Positions 28,035 through 36,793 of a stretch of 64,000 nt of DNA are shown piece after piece. The translations under genes were made by a program, and so were the position numbers. The notes under the pieces were generated by a model, which was given only the letters and a program-made list of their open reading frames with translations, was not told where the DNA came from and did not search any database. The stretch comes from CAVPTL01 sp963708725. GTDB lineage: Bacteria; Actinomycetota; Thermoleophilia; Gaiellales; JAICJC01. The number at the start of each line of letters is the position of its first letter. Position 1 is the first letter of the stretch. The DNA lies in the NCBI GenBank assembly GCA_963708725.1, contig CAVPTL010000010.1, positions 62,001 to 126,000 of the forward strand, in the 5' to 3' direction.

Positions 28035-29284
28035 GGCGACACACCCGCCTCGGTGAGCCGCTGGGAGGCTTTCGACGAGGCTCGTGCGAGCATCGCAACC
28101 GTCGGAATCCCCGCGAGACAGATTCCGCCAACGGCACCGCAGGCTCCGAACTCGTAGGCCAGCGGGAGGCCCACCACGACGGTGACGACAGCGCCGGCGC
28201 AGTAGCTGTGGAAGATGGTTCGAGGCAGTTGAAGGCCGCGCAGCACCGCCTGGTAGAGGATCCCCAGTGCGATCGGGATCGCGGCCACCGCAGTGAGAAC
28301 GAACAGATAGCGACCGCCACCGTGCGCATAGTGGCTGCCGAACACCGCCCCCGAGATCTCTGAGCCGGCGACGATCACCACCGCCGCAAAGCCGAGCGCC
28401 AACCCCACGAATACCCGACGCGCGTCGCGGACGACCCGGCGGAGCTGGTGAGCATCTCCCGCGGCGGTCAGCACGGCTATGCGAGAGAGCAGGACGAGCG
28501 AGAGTGCCGAGAGCACATGTACCACCGCCATCACCAGCGTGATCGCGACGTTCAGATAGCCGGCCTGATCGAGCACACCGAACGCCGGAAGGGCGACGTA
28601 ATAGAGATTCACGGGCATCCAGTTGACCACCGCGCCGGCTGCCGACCAACGCCCGTAGCCCCAATGTGCGCGAAGCGCCCGCAACAGTCCGAACCGCGCG
28701 CGTGGCCTCCATCGTGGCCGAAGCTGTCGCGCGAGCCATGCCCCGACGACCACGCTGCCACCCGCCATGATGCCGAACATCGTCAGAGCCGTGAGCGTCG
28801 CGTATCGGTGTACGACGAAACCAAGAGTGGCGAGTGACGCCAGATACATCAAGCCGCCCGCGGCGGAGACCCGCGATCGGCCAACCACGTAAAACGCACG
28901 CCGCAGCACCCAAAGCGCGAGCACGAACGGCAGCGAGATACCGAGCCCGATCAGCGCGAGTCCGAGCGGCGCGTCCCCGAACGCGACCATCACCCCGCCC
29001 AGCAGGCCGACCACCACGCCGACGGGGAGGGTCAGGCCGGCGTGGAAGAGCATGACCGCGCCGACATACCGGTCGTACTGCCCGCGATAGCGGGTGGCAC
29101 CGAAGATCAGCAACGGCTCGGTGATCAGGGCCGTGTGTATCAGGCCAAGCAGCAACAGGGCCGAATACGCCACCGCGAAGCCGCCGTATCCGGCCGCTGT
29201 AAGCTCGCGCGCGGCAAACACACCGACCGCGAAGTTCCCCGCGGCGAACAGCAACTGGTCAACGACCGCGAACGATCCGGTCAA
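28031..29284 (-). CDS. Wzx-like polysaccharide flippase
   Basis: A 417-residue protein with about twelve membrane segments of the MOP/PST flippase type, expected to flip the lipid-linked repeat unit across the membrane. The N-terminus (LTGSFAVVDQLLFAAGNFAVGV) matches the typical first helix of Wzx proteins. I take the TTG at 29284, which overlaps the upstream TGA as TTGA; no ATG or GTG is available near it. It lies between the polymerase-like gene and the pyruvyl transferase. Confidence 0.82.
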   Translation of the reverse strand: MTGSFAVVDQLLFAAGNFAVGVFAARELTAAGYGGFAVAYSALLLLGLIHTALITEPLLIFGATRYRGQYDRYVGAVMLFHAGLTLPVGVVVGLLGGVMVAFGDAPLGLALIGLGISLPFVLALWVLRRAFYVVGRSRVSAAGGLMYLASLATLGFVVHRYATLTALTMFGIMAGGSVVVGAWLARQLRPRWRPRARFGLLRALRAHWGYGRWSAAGAVVNWMPVNLYYVALPAFGVLDQAGYLNVAITLVMAVVHVLSALSLVLLSRIAVLTAAGDAHQLRRVVRDARRVFVGLALGFAAVVIVAGSEISGAVFGSHYAHGGGRYLFVLTAVAAIPIALGILYQAVLRGLQLPRTIFHSYCAGAVVTVVVGLPLAYEFGACGAVGGICLAGIPTVAMLARASSKASQRLTEAGVSP

Positions 29285-30558
29285 CGCGCGGGGCGTACTC
29301 GCCCACCATCGAGCGCCAGTCGAAACACCCGCGCGCTCGCGGGAGACCAACTGCCATAGGCGCAGATGACTGCCGCGAACAGCCAGGCAAAGTCCGAGCG
29401 GTGTCGCACCGCGATGCCGGCGTTGGCAGTTCCGATCGCGAAGGTCGTCACCAGCACGAGAATCGTGCCCACCAGGAGCCATGCGTCCGCTGCCGGGCCT
29501 CCCGCGCGAATCCTGCGCACAGACATGAGCACCGCGGCGCAGCACAGCATGCCGGCGATAACGCCGTCCAACGCGCTCAAGAGCTGTGCGCCGCCGGCCG
29601 GTACCGTCGGCAGCGGCGTTATGAGGAACCGGACATCGAGGAGCGGCAGCGCCAGGATGAACCGTCCAAGTGACGTCGGCGACCCCCCTGCATAGCCGGT
29701 GGCGCCGTGTGCCTCCGACGCTTTGGTGCCTCGAATCTGGTTGATGTACGTCGGGTTGATGATCTGGGCTGGGTTGTTCGGCACTTTGGGAATCTGCTTG
29801 CCCACCGCAAGAAACCCGGCGACGATGGCCGTCACGAACACGAGGCTGATTGCGAGGCGCACGGTGCGGCCGGCCGGGAGTGTGAACCGCGCTCGTATGT
29901 CGTTGCTCCGCAGCGCCCACACCAGGGGAATCAGCACCGCCATACCGCCGAAGCCGATGTTGAGCCAGGTCGCCACGGCGGCACCAAGGATCGTGCGCCA
30001 GCCAAACGCATGGCTCCGGCCGCGCAGAAACCGCAGCAGCCCGTGGAGCCACAACGCAATCGCCCACATCAGAACGCATTCGCGCAGCGGAACCGCTGTG
30101 TAGAACAGTGATGTGGGATAGAACGCCGCGATCGCGACGGCCGCCCGCGCTCGGCGGCGACCGCCCAGCGACGCCGCGATCTGGTAGACGAGTCCAAGGA
30201 ACGACAAGGTGAACGCGAGGTTGACCAGCAGCACAAAAACCGGAACCCGCCCACCGAAGATGTAGGGGATCGACAGCAGGCTCGAATATGCCTCCCGACC
30301 CACTTCGAAGACGAAATGCCCAGACAAGTCGAAGGTCGTGGCGAACTGAAACGCCCGCATCTCGTAGAAGACCGCATCAACGGTGGCGCCCGGCAGAGGC
30401 GGCCCGGTGACATCGTAAATTCCGATCACCAGCCGGGCGAGCGTCGCACCGATCATGATCGGCAAAATGAACGCGTCACCGGTCTTTCGCCATGCGTGCA
30501 GCGCGATCGCAACGCACAGCTCGACCAGCACCACGCCCGTGAGAAGTGCCGGCACCAC
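29281..30558 (-). CDS. Polytopic membrane protein, candidate Wzy polymerase
   Basis: A 425-residue protein with about ten hydrophobic segments and a large soluble loop (about residues 255-315, NNPAQIINPTYINQIRG). It resembles the glycosyltransferase-39/EpsG-like class of polysaccharide membrane proteins in layout: AFYPTSLFYTAVPLRE is a re-entrant-like stretch often seen in Wzy-type proteins. No diagnostic motif is certain. Its place between the initiating transferase module and Wzx suggests the repeat-unit polymerase. The GTG start shares its G with the upstream TAG. Confidence 0.65.
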   Translation of the reverse strand: MVPALLTGVVLVELCVAIALHAWRKTGDAFILPIMIGATLARLVIGIYDVTGPPLPGATVDAVFYEMRAFQFATTFDLSGHFVFEVGREAYSSLLSIPYIFGGRVPVFVLLVNLAFTLSFLGLVYQIAASLGGRRRARAAVAIAAFYPTSLFYTAVPLRECVLMWAIALWLHGLLRFLRGRSHAFGWRTILGAAVATWLNIGFGGMAVLIPLVWALRSNDIRARFTLPAGRTVRLAISLVFVTAIVAGFLAVGKQIPKVPNNPAQIINPTYINQIRGTKASEAHGATGYAGGSPTSLGRFILALPLLDVRFLITPLPTVPAGGAQLLSALDGVIAGMLCCAAVLMSVRRIRAGGPAADAWLLVGTILVLVTTFAIGTANAGIAVRHRSDFAWLFAAVICAYGSWSPASARVFRLALDGGRVRPAR

Positions 30559-31505
30559 TACCGGCGATCCTCACGACCGCGTCGCAACTTGCGAACAAAC
30601 CGTGCCGACCGACGAGCTGCGTAGCTTGCCGTCACCGTAACGGTCTCCTCCCAGGCCTGACCCCGGGATCGCTGCGAAAGCGCCGCGTGTCGCGCCTGAA
30701 CGCTCGCCAGCACCGACGCCGGAGGCAACGCTTCCGGGCACGCCGAGGGATCGAGGCTCTCCCACCGGTCGACCATCGACCACGCCTGCCCGAGCGTCAC
30801 CTCAACTGCACGATCCAGGCCGTGCCGCTCCCCCAGGCGCAGAGCGTGCTGCACCAGCTGAGGGTCACGCGCGAGGTTGCTCACGTGCAACGCCTCGCCA
30901 AGGGTCATGCGGAAGTTTTCCCCCATGATGTGGGCCGCCTGGAGCACGAGTTCGGCCGGTCCCACAGGATGAAACGCGGCGCTCGTCGCAGAACCGTCCA
31001 GGCGACGGTCGGCGAACGACACGCCACACAGGTGCCGGTGGTCGAGCCTGCCCGAAGCGTCACGGAGAAGCCCGGTGTCGCGTTGGTATCCCCACATCAC
31101 TCCGCCATACAGGTGCGCGGGCAGGAGGCCCGCATGTCTCGGCGGCAGCTTCAGTTTTCGGCGCTCCACGAGCGCCTGCTCGAACCGGTCTATCCCGGTG
31201 GGCATCTCCCATCCCGCGCCGGCGAATCGTTGCACCACCCGTGACCAGTCGCGCCACGGCACAAGGATGTCGACGTTCGAGTCGTGGTACTCGTAGCTGC
31301 GCACGAGCTTGAGCAGCACCGGCTCGTGTCCCAACGTCGTCATCACCGACGCCATGCGCTCGGCCGTCGCCCAGTAGCGGTCGCAGCCGATAGCCCGCAG
31401 CTCGTTCTTGTCAAGCCGTTCGGCATCCCATCCGGCCGACGAGAGCCGCGCCCGCAGAGCGTTGATGTCATCCCCGATCGCGACCAGATCGGCACTCGAG
31501 CCCAC
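30558..31505 (-). CDS. Nucleotidyltransferase-fold protein (NTP_transf_5-like)
   Basis: A 315-residue soluble protein. The block VLLKLVRSYEYHDSNVDILVP (about residues 60-80) fits the GS...DxD pattern of uncharacterised nucleotidyltransferases near polysaccharide genes, with DSNVDI supplying acidic metal ligands. The rest is helical and basic. Start at GTG 31505 shares one base with the upstream TAG; the stop touches the next gene. It could modify a glycan or carrier phosphate. Family assignment is tentative, and the enzyme's substrate is unknown. Confidence 0.6.
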   Translation of the reverse strand: MGSSADLVAIGDDINALRARLSSAGWDAERLDKNELRAIGCDRYWATAERMASVMTTLGHEPVLLKLVRSYEYHDSNVDILVPWRDWSRVVQRFAGAGWEMPTGIDRFEQALVERRKLKLPPRHAGLLPAHLYGGVMWGYQRDTGLLRDASGRLDHRHLCGVSFADRRLDGSATSAAFHPVGPAELVLQAAHIMGENFRMTLGEALHVSNLARDPQLVQHALRLGERHGLDRAVEVTLGQAWSMVDRWESLDPSACPEALPPASVLASVQARHAALSQRSRGQAWEETVTVTASYAARRSARFVRKLRRGREDRR

Positions 31506-32926
31506 TACTGCGCACCTCGCCGCGAAAGCACCACGCATACCGTCTTGAGGAGGATGAAAATGTCGAGCGAGAGTGACCAGTTTTCGATGTAGAACATGTC
31601 GAGCTTGATCGCCTGTTCCGCCGAGATGTCGCTGCGACCGTGCACCTGCCACCATCCCGAGAGGCCGGCGGTGACTTCGTGCCTCGATGCCAGCAGTTCG
31701 AGATTGGCGTTGACCTGTTCGACCGGGAGCGGCCGGGGACCAACCAGGCTCATCTCACCGCGAAGCACGTTCACCAACTGGGGAAGCTCATCGATGCTGG
31801 CCAATCGAAGCAGCCGGCCAACCCTCGTGATCCGCGGATCCTCTTCGCCAAGCTTGAAAAACGCGGCGCTGCCATCGATACCGTGATCCTGGAGATACCG
31901 ATCGGCGTCCACCCGCATCGTCCGAAACTTCATGACCGAGAACACACGACCGTGCTTGGTGACCCGCGATTGCCGGAACAACACCGGCCCTGGAGACGTC
32001 AGCCGGATCGCCGCCCCTGCCACCAGCATCACTGGCGCGGCGATCACCAGCGCGACGCCCGCCACCAGAATGTCGAAGCAGCGCTTGACCACCGCCTCGG
32101 GACGGTTCAAACGCACCGGACTCAGACACAGCGTCATCACCCCCGCCGTCGGTCGCGTGACCATCGGCGGAGAAAGCGCGGTCATGGTGTTGGTCGAAAA
32201 CCGCATCTCAACCCCGCTGGCGCGGCCAATCCGCGTGATCTCTGAAACCTGTTCGATCGTGACGTCCGACGATGCGACGAACAGGCACTCGGCCCGGGTC
32301 GACCGGATGGCCGTCCTCAGCGTCGCAGCTGACGGCGCGGATCCGACCGGCGTGTACCTCGCGGTGCGCTCGAGCAACCCAGCCAGCCGCACCGACTCCT
32401 CGCCATCGCCAACGACCAGCGTGCGCAGCGACAATCGCCCCCGCCGACGACCGGCGGCGGCGTAGCGGCGCCACCCATAGCGGGTGGCGAGCGTCAGCAC
32501 CAGCGCGATCGCCCACGCGGCCGCGACCCATTGGCGGGACATGTTGGATTTTGTCCAAAACGCGGCCACGGCGATCGCCCCGGTGCCCGCGGTGCAGCCG
32601 GTGATGATCCGACGAAATTCGTCCCACGCCTGGAGGTGCATGAGCCGGTACAGGCCGAGACTCTTGAACACCGCGAGCCAGACGAACGGCGCCGCGACTG
32701 AGGTCAACAGATAGCTGGCCCGAAGTGAGTCGGACGAGTAGCGAACGAAGTACGACACGAGCACCGCGAGCACGACGCACACCGCGTCACTCGTCGCCAC
32801 CAGCCGCGAGAGCTGCCGGTACCCGTCGCGCGCGGATCCAGAGCCCCCGGGCGACGAGGGAACGAGCGTTGCTCCAATCGCGCGGGCGCGCCGAAGGCCG
32901 GCGGAGGCCTGACCGAGCTGCGTCAC
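31505..32926 (-). CDS. Polyprenyl-phosphate hexose-1-phosphate transferase (initiating)
   Basis: WbaP/EpsE-type initiating transferase of 473 residues that loads the first sugar-1-phosphate onto undecaprenyl phosphate. The N-terminal half has four to five membrane helices plus a CoA-binding-like Rossmann domain (TLVVGDGEESVRLAGLL). The C-terminal catalytic part has KRCFDILVAGVALV, FRQSRVTKHG, FSVMKFRTM, SIDELPQLVNVLRGEMS, and VGPRP. The GTG start overlaps the Wzc stop (GTGA). It is the only initiating transferase I see in the window, so both glycan sets may depend on it. Confidence 0.93.
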   Translation of the reverse strand: MTQLGQASAGLRRARAIGATLVPSSPGGSGSARDGYRQLSRLVATSDAVCVVLAVLVSYFVRYSSDSLRASYLLTSVAAPFVWLAVFKSLGLYRLMHLQAWDEFRRIITGCTAGTGAIAVAAFWTKSNMSRQWVAAAWAIALVLTLATRYGWRRYAAAGRRRGRLSLRTLVVGDGEESVRLAGLLERTARYTPVGSAPSAATLRTAIRSTRAECLFVASSDVTIEQVSEITRIGRASGVEMRFSTNTMTALSPPMVTRPTAGVMTLCLSPVRLNRPEAVVKRCFDILVAGVALVIAAPVMLVAGAAIRLTSPGPVLFRQSRVTKHGRVFSVMKFRTMRVDADRYLQDHGIDGSAAFFKLGEEDPRITRVGRLLRLASIDELPQLVNVLRGEMSLVGPRPLPVEQVNANLELLASRHEVTAGLSGWWQVHGRSDISAEQAIKLDMFYIENWSLSLDIFILLKTVCVVLSRRGAQ

Positions 32927-34572
32927 TCAGAGAGCCGATCGAACCACAAGGGGGCGTCGGTCGGGGCCGCACTCTCGACCACGGGGCGGCGGCGTCGAGG
33001 GGCCGGCCTGACGGCGTCCTCGTCCCCCGGATCCGCGCCGTAGCCATAGCCGTATCCGTATCCACCGGCGTGATCAGAGCCGGCAAACACAAACCCGAGA
33101 ATGAGGGCGGGTGCATCGTCGAGCATGCGCCGGAACTCTCGAAGAAGCGATCGACGAACGAGGTTCGCACGGACCACAACCATCACCGCGTCGACCTTGC
33201 CCGCGAGGATCACAGCGTCGCTGACCGCAAGCATTGGTGGGCCGTCGAGAAGCACGACGTCGGCACGCATCGAAAGGTCCTCGAGCAGCCGCGACACCGC
33301 CTGCGATTCGAGCAGATCGCTGGGATTGGCATATCGACCGCCGGCGGGCAAGACGGAGAAGGTGGCTTCGCCCTCGAGGCTCCCGGCCTGTTCGGGAATT
33401 GTTCCAGCAGAGATCGTCACCAGTGCCTCGCTGACGTCGAGCCTTCCCGTGAGTACATCGCTGACCCCGGGTCGACCGGTGACGTCGAACGCCTGGTCGA
33501 GTACCGGCCGGCGGAGATCGAAGTCGGCCAAGATCACACGGCGTCCGGTTCGAGCAAATGCAATCGCGAGGTTCGCAGCGGTGGTGGATTTGCCTTCGCC
33601 CGCGGTCGCGCTGGTCACGAGCACCGTGGAGGCGTGGACATCCAGATTCGCGAAATCGAATGCGACCCGCAACTGACGGAACGTTTCGGCCGGCGAACCC
33701 GGGTCGTCGTCCATCACCGCCATGCGGCTCGGCGCTCGATGCGCTCGCGCCGGCGCGGGAATCCGCGCGAGAAGTCGAAGGCCGAGCGTCTGTGAAACCT
33801 CGTCGGCAGTCCGCACTCGGGTATCCAGCGCCTCGGCCAGCGCGATCAGGATCAGCCCGAACCCAAGCCCGGCGAACAAGCCCAGGAAGACGTTACGCAG
33901 CGGCTTGGGCTGAATCTGCGAGCCGCCAGACGCCGGTTTGGTGAAGAGCGCGCCACCGGTCTGGAGTGAGAGCAACGTTCGCAGGTTCTGATCCTGGCGG
34001 ATCAAACGATCGAGTTCGGCCCGCTGACTCGCCTCAATCGCATGTGCTCGCTGGGCCGTGTTGAATCGGGCTTTCACCGCCGCGAGGTGTTTGTCCAACC
34101 CCGCAAGCGCCGCTTTGACACCGTTCGTATCGAGCGTACGCCGGTAGACGGTGAACGCCTTGGCATACGCGTTGACGAGCCGGACCGCGACGCCTGGGTC
34201 GGTATTCGTCACGGTGAACGCGAGGATGTCAGCGCCGCCATCGGCCGCAACGCTCGACGACGCCAGCAGGCGCGAAGGCGTGATGTGAACGTCGCTGTGC
34301 GCCAGCGCCAACCTGGCGACGGCCGCCGTGTGCGCGACCTGCGCTTGGGTGTCGTCATAGCGCGTCGCATCCTGCGACGAGGTGTGACCAGAGTTCTGCC
34401 CGGTATCGGTTTGGCTGAGCAGCACCTGCGCGGTCGCGGCGTACTGGCGGACTTCGCGCGAGGACACGAACCATGCACCGCCGACGAACACGACCACGGA
34501 GCACACCAGCAACCACTTCCGCAGTCGCAGGATGGAGAGGTAATCCACGAACGTGGATGGTTGCGAGCTCAC
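32923..34572 (-). CDS. Wzc-like chain-length regulator and BY-type tyrosine kinase
   Basis: A fused Wzz/BY-kinase of 549 residues. The N-terminal Wzz domain has a membrane helix (about 22-40) and a second at about 240-265. The kinase domain has Walker A SATAGEGKST (about 320), Walker A' VILADFDLRRP and Walker B VVLLDGPP. The C-terminus has the Tyr cluster GGYGYGYGYGAD (about 502-513), the probable autophosphorylation tail. The GTG start is preceded by GGAGG at seven bases. It is first of a six-gene operon driven by a good promoter about 100 bases upstream. It controls polymer length and export through Tyr phosphorylation. Confidence 0.93.
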   Translation of the reverse strand: MSSQPSTFVDYLSILRLRKWLLVCSVVVFVGGAWFVSSREVRQYAATAQVLLSQTDTGQNSGHTSSQDATRYDDTQAQVAHTAAVARLALAHSDVHITPSRLLASSSVAADGGADILAFTVTNTDPGVAVRLVNAYAKAFTVYRRTLDTNGVKAALAGLDKHLAAVKARFNTAQRAHAIEASQRAELDRLIRQDQNLRTLLSLQTGGALFTKPASGGSQIQPKPLRNVFLGLFAGLGFGLILIALAEALDTRVRTADEVSQTLGLRLLARIPAPARAHRAPSRMAVMDDDPGSPAETFRQLRVAFDFANLDVHASTVLVTSATAGEGKSTTAANLAIAFARTGRRVILADFDLRRPVLDQAFDVTGRPGVSDVLTGRLDVSEALVTISAGTIPEQAGSLEGEATFSVLPAGGRYANPSDLLESQAVSRLLEDLSMRADVVLLDGPPMLAVSDAVILAGKVDAVMVVVRANLVRRSLLREFRRMLDDAPALILGFVFAGSDHAGGYGYGYGYGADPGDEDAVRPAPRRRRPVVESAAPTDAPLWFDRLSE

Positions 34573-34674
34573 TGTGAAACCTCCGCTTGATCGAGCCGCA
34601 ATCGCGTGCCCCGTTGACGTTGACGCCCCACTTCCAAAACTCAGCAGTGCGCGTCGTTTCGAGGGGTAGTCACA

Positions 34675-34702
34675 ACTGTAGAGCATACAAGAACAATGTC
34701 AA
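34675..34702 (-). promoter_or_regulatory. Promoter of polysaccharide operon 1
   Basis: On the minus strand TTGACA is followed after 16 bases by TACAGT, a near-consensus housekeeping sigma promoter. The predicted start lies near 34668, leaving a leader of about 95 bases before the wzc GTG. The surrounding 70 bases are A/T-rich. The leader holds no structure I could recognise beyond the Shine-Dalgarno. Confidence 0.75.
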
Positions 34703-34806
34703 CAGAACATTTCTACTGTGGACAAGTTACAATTTGTGATCGGCGGCGCCGAGACACACCCTCAGGCTGGCTGCGGGTGTGAAAACGCGGAGACGACGGA
34801 GCGGGA

Positions 34807-34888
34807 TGCGGGCGAGAGGACTCGAACCTCCACGGCCAAGGCCACTGGATCCTAAATCCAGCGCGTCTACCAGTTCCGCCACGCCCGC
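34807..34888 (-). tRNA. tRNA-Leu (anticodon TAG)
   Basis: Full cloverleaf with a long variable arm. The acceptor GCGGGCG pairs with CGCCCGC, and the anticodon stem-loop is CTGGA-TTTAGGA-TCCAG, giving anticodon TAG. The T-loop GGTTCGAGTCC is normal. The discriminator is A and no CCA is encoded. It sits between the polysaccharide promoter and the deacetylase gene, on the same strand as both. Confidence 0.95.
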
Positions 34889-34917
34889 AAGCGCCGCCGG
34901 AGCATACCCGCGGCCGG

Positions 34918-36150
34918 TCAGCGGCTGTAGGTGTACGCGGTCTTCAGGCCGAGCAGCTGGGGAACGGTCACGAGCTTGTACCCTCGGCTGAGCAGCGTCG
35001 GGATGATCGTGTTCAGGGCCGCGACCGTCTCTGACCTGTTGCCGCCGCCGTCGTGCATGATCGCGATCGCGCCGTTATGCGCATTTGCCAGCACGTTTCG
35101 CGCGATCGCGGCAGAGCCCGGCAGCGACCAGTCCCGCGGATCGATATCCCATTGGATCGTCAGCATCTTCATCGCCCGGATCGTGTTGACCACGCTGGCC
35201 GGCGCGACTCCATAGGGCACGCGCGCGATGCACGGGGTGTACCCGGTGGCGCGAATAATCGCCGCCCTTCCCCGCGCCATCTGGCTCTTGGTGTTGGCAG
35301 CCGTCAGCACCGGGTGGCTCCAGCTGTGATCGCCAATCGCGTTACCCGACGCCAGCACCGCCCGCGACGCCGCCGCGCGCGGCCCCACCTCGTCTCCGAC
35401 TTCGAAGAACGTCGCGTGAACGCCGTAGCGATTCAGGGCCGCCAACACCGCGGACGTGTACGCCGAGGGACCGTCGTCGAACGTGAGCGCCATGGCGTGA
35501 TTTCGCGAGGGCCCAAAGAACCGGTACGACTTGCCCTTGGGCACGCACCCGTTCGCGTGGAAGCGGTCGAAGCGCCACGTCGCAAACCCGTTCGTCGGCG
35601 CCTGGTCGCGGCAAGGCGTGGAGGCGGGGCAGGCGGCGGTGCCCCGCCACACCGTCGAGACCTGGAAATCGGCCTGCACGGGCGCCACGAGTCCAATCGA
35701 GGATCCAGAGAACGCCACCGTCATCTGCTCCTTGTTGAGCCGCGTCACGGTCGCGGGCACGAACCCCGCCTTGGGACCGCCGGGGTTGACCGGCGAGCGA
35801 TAGAGCGCGCGTGCCCGGGTACTGGTGCCCGTGATGCACAGCTTCTGCCGCTGTTTGGGCCGTCCGCGAGGTCCGATTACGAGGCACGCCGTGCGCGCCG
35901 CCGAGCCGGCGCTCATGTCCACGAGCCGAAACGGTCGCGAGGTCTTGAACGCCCAGCGGACAGACCCGAGCGACTGGGTCAAATGGACGGTGCGGAGGTC
36001 GAGCGGGCCGGCGGTGTCGGCGGGATCGACGAGTGCCGTGGTCGGCGGTTTCGAGCTGGTGGCCACTGTCGCCGCGTTCGCCGCAATACCGGCGCGAGCG
36101 TGTACTGTCGCGGCGCCTAGCGCCAGCAACAGCCCGCAAAAAACGATCAC
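34918..36150 (-). CDS. Polysaccharide deacetylase (NodB/CE4 domain), exported
   Basis: A 410-residue exported protein. An N-terminal signal or anchor helix precedes an unknown beta-rich region (about 45-220). The CE4 domain then shows all five motifs: TFDDGPS (metal Asp pair), HSWSH (metal His), RVPYG, DIDPRDW, and IMHDG. It should remove acetyl groups from peptidoglycan or an exopolysaccharide outside the membrane. I take GTG 36150, preceded by AGGGGGG; GTG 36165 is an alternative. The frame extends further upstream but only across the complement of tRNA-His. Confidence 0.9.
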   Translation of the reverse strand: MIVFCGLLLALGAATVHARAGIAANAATVATSSKPPTTALVDPADTAGPLDLRTVHLTQSLGSVRWAFKTSRPFRLVDMSAGSAARTACLVIGPRGRPKQRQKLCITGTSTRARALYRSPVNPGGPKAGFVPATVTRLNKEQMTVAFSGSSIGLVAPVQADFQVSTVWRGTAACPASTPCRDQAPTNGFATWRFDRFHANGCVPKGKSYRFFGPSRNHAMALTFDDGPSAYTSAVLAALNRYGVHATFFEVGDEVGPRAAASRAVLASGNAIGDHSWSHPVLTAANTKSQMARGRAAIIRATGYTPCIARVPYGVAPASVVNTIRAMKMLTIQWDIDPRDWSLPGSAAIARNVLANAHNGAIAIMHDGGGNRSETVAALNTIIPTLLSRGYKLVTVPQLLGLKTAYTYSR

Positions 36151-36215
36151 TACCCCCCTCAGCACGGGCGGAGTGTAGCCCGCGGCACGGACGGGTTGTA
36201 TTCTTCGGCGCACGT

Positions 36216-36290
36216 GGTGGCCGTAGCTCAGCTGGTGGTAGCCCCTGGTTGTGGTCCAGGAGGTCGTGGGTTCAAGTCCCACCGGTCACC
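36216..36290 (+). tRNA. tRNA-His (anticodon GTG)
   Basis: Acceptor GTGGCCG pairs with CGGTCAC. The anticodon arm CCTGG-TTGTGGT-CCAGG gives GTG. A G at the -1 position (36216) faces C73 (36290), the hallmark of bacterial tRNA-His, and the T-loop is normal. No CCA is encoded. Confidence 0.96.
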
Positions 36291-36315
36291 CTTCTTGCGC
36301 TGAGACGAACGTTCA

Positions 36316-36388
36316 GGGCCCGTAGCTCAGGGGATAGAGCAGCAGACTTCGAATCTGCGTGTCGGCGGTTCGAATCCGTCCGGGCCCG
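36316..36388 (+). tRNA. tRNA-Arg (anticodon TCG)
   Basis: Acceptor GGGCCCG pairs with CGGGCCC, discriminator G. The anticodon arm GCAGA-CTTCGAA-TCTGC gives TCG, and the T-loop is GTTCGAAT. It lies 25 bases after tRNA-His, so both are probably cotranscribed. Confidence 0.95.
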
Positions 36389-36412
36389 TCGCTCCACGAG
36401 CATTACGCGCGC

Positions 36413-36631
36413 TCAGCGGACGGCGAACGTGCCTTCGGTCTCGTTTGTGCTGGTCGAGGACAACTGCTCCTGGCCGGCGCTGAAACGCCCGCGGTGCATT
36501 TGACCTGGCCCAGCCTGCCCGTCGGCGAACGAACTCTGGCGCATCCCACGTGGCAGCCGTTCCTGACCGCGGCTAAACCATCCGTGACGCGCGCTGACCG
36601 TGGTGTGTCTGCCACCCTTGCCCATCAACAT
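36413..36631 (-). CDS. Small basic protein with three FxxGQ repeats
   Basis: A 72-residue, Arg/Gly-rich protein without membrane segment. Three repeats, FSRGQ (19-23), FADGQ (35-39) and FSAGQ (50-54), recur every 15-16 residues with basic residues around them. The Shine-Dalgarno is excellent (AAGGAGG, six bases from the ATG), which is the main reason to accept the gene; codon use is like its neighbours. A short dyad (AGTAC-ATC-GTACT) lies directly upstream. I cannot name a function. The periodic motif suggests a linear-motif or nucleic-acid-binding peptide. Confidence 0.7.
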   Translation of the reverse strand: MLMGKGGRHTTVSARHGWFSRGQERLPRGMRQSSFADGQAGPGQMHRGRFSAGQEQLSSTSTNETEGTFAVR

Positions 36632-36649
36632 CTCCAACCTCCTTATGAA

Positions 36650-36662
36650 AGTACATCGTACT
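36650..36662. promoter_or_regulatory. Dyad AGTAC-ATC-GTACT upstream of the FxxGQ gene
   Basis: A perfect 13-base dyad about 18 bases before the ATG, abutting the Shine-Dalgarno, in a good position for an operator. It resembles GTAC-type operators of PadR-like regulators as far as I recall, but no regulator gene lies beside it. Confidence 0.45.
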
Positions 36663-36718
36663 ACGGTGCATATCTGAGCGCCAGTGACGAACCGCTGACG
36701 GTGATCTTTCGATGAGCA

Positions 36719-36739
36719 GGGAATTGTGAGACAATTCCC
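36719..36739. promoter_or_regulatory. Perfect dyad GGGAATTGT-GAG-ACAATTCCC
   Basis: Nine-base arms with a three-base centre, A/T-rich inside a GC-rich genome, like a helix-turn-helix operator. It lies about 90 bases upstream of the FxxGQ gene and could overlap its promoter. Confidence 0.5.
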
Positions 36740-36740
36740 G

Positions 36741-36783
36741 TAGCCGGGTGCCCCAATTTGGGGGGTGTGGCGCATCCCGGCTA
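36741..36783. repeat. Nested inverted repeat (TAGCCGGG/CCCGGCTA)
   Basis: Outer arms TAGCCGGG and CCCGGCTA enclose an inner CCCC-AATTT-GGGG hairpin. It directly adjoins the 36719-36739 dyad. It may fold as RNA from either strand or extrude as a cruciform; there is no U-tract. Confidence 0.5.
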
Positions 36784-36793
36784 CCTGCAGGCT

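Noticed and set aside
36151..36282. N-terminal extension of the polysaccharide deacetylase
   Set aside because: It runs across the complement of tRNA-His.
34807..36388. tRNA genes as an integration site for a genomic island
   Set aside because: No integrase and no direct repeat of a tRNA 3' end were seen, although the glycan genes lie on both sides.
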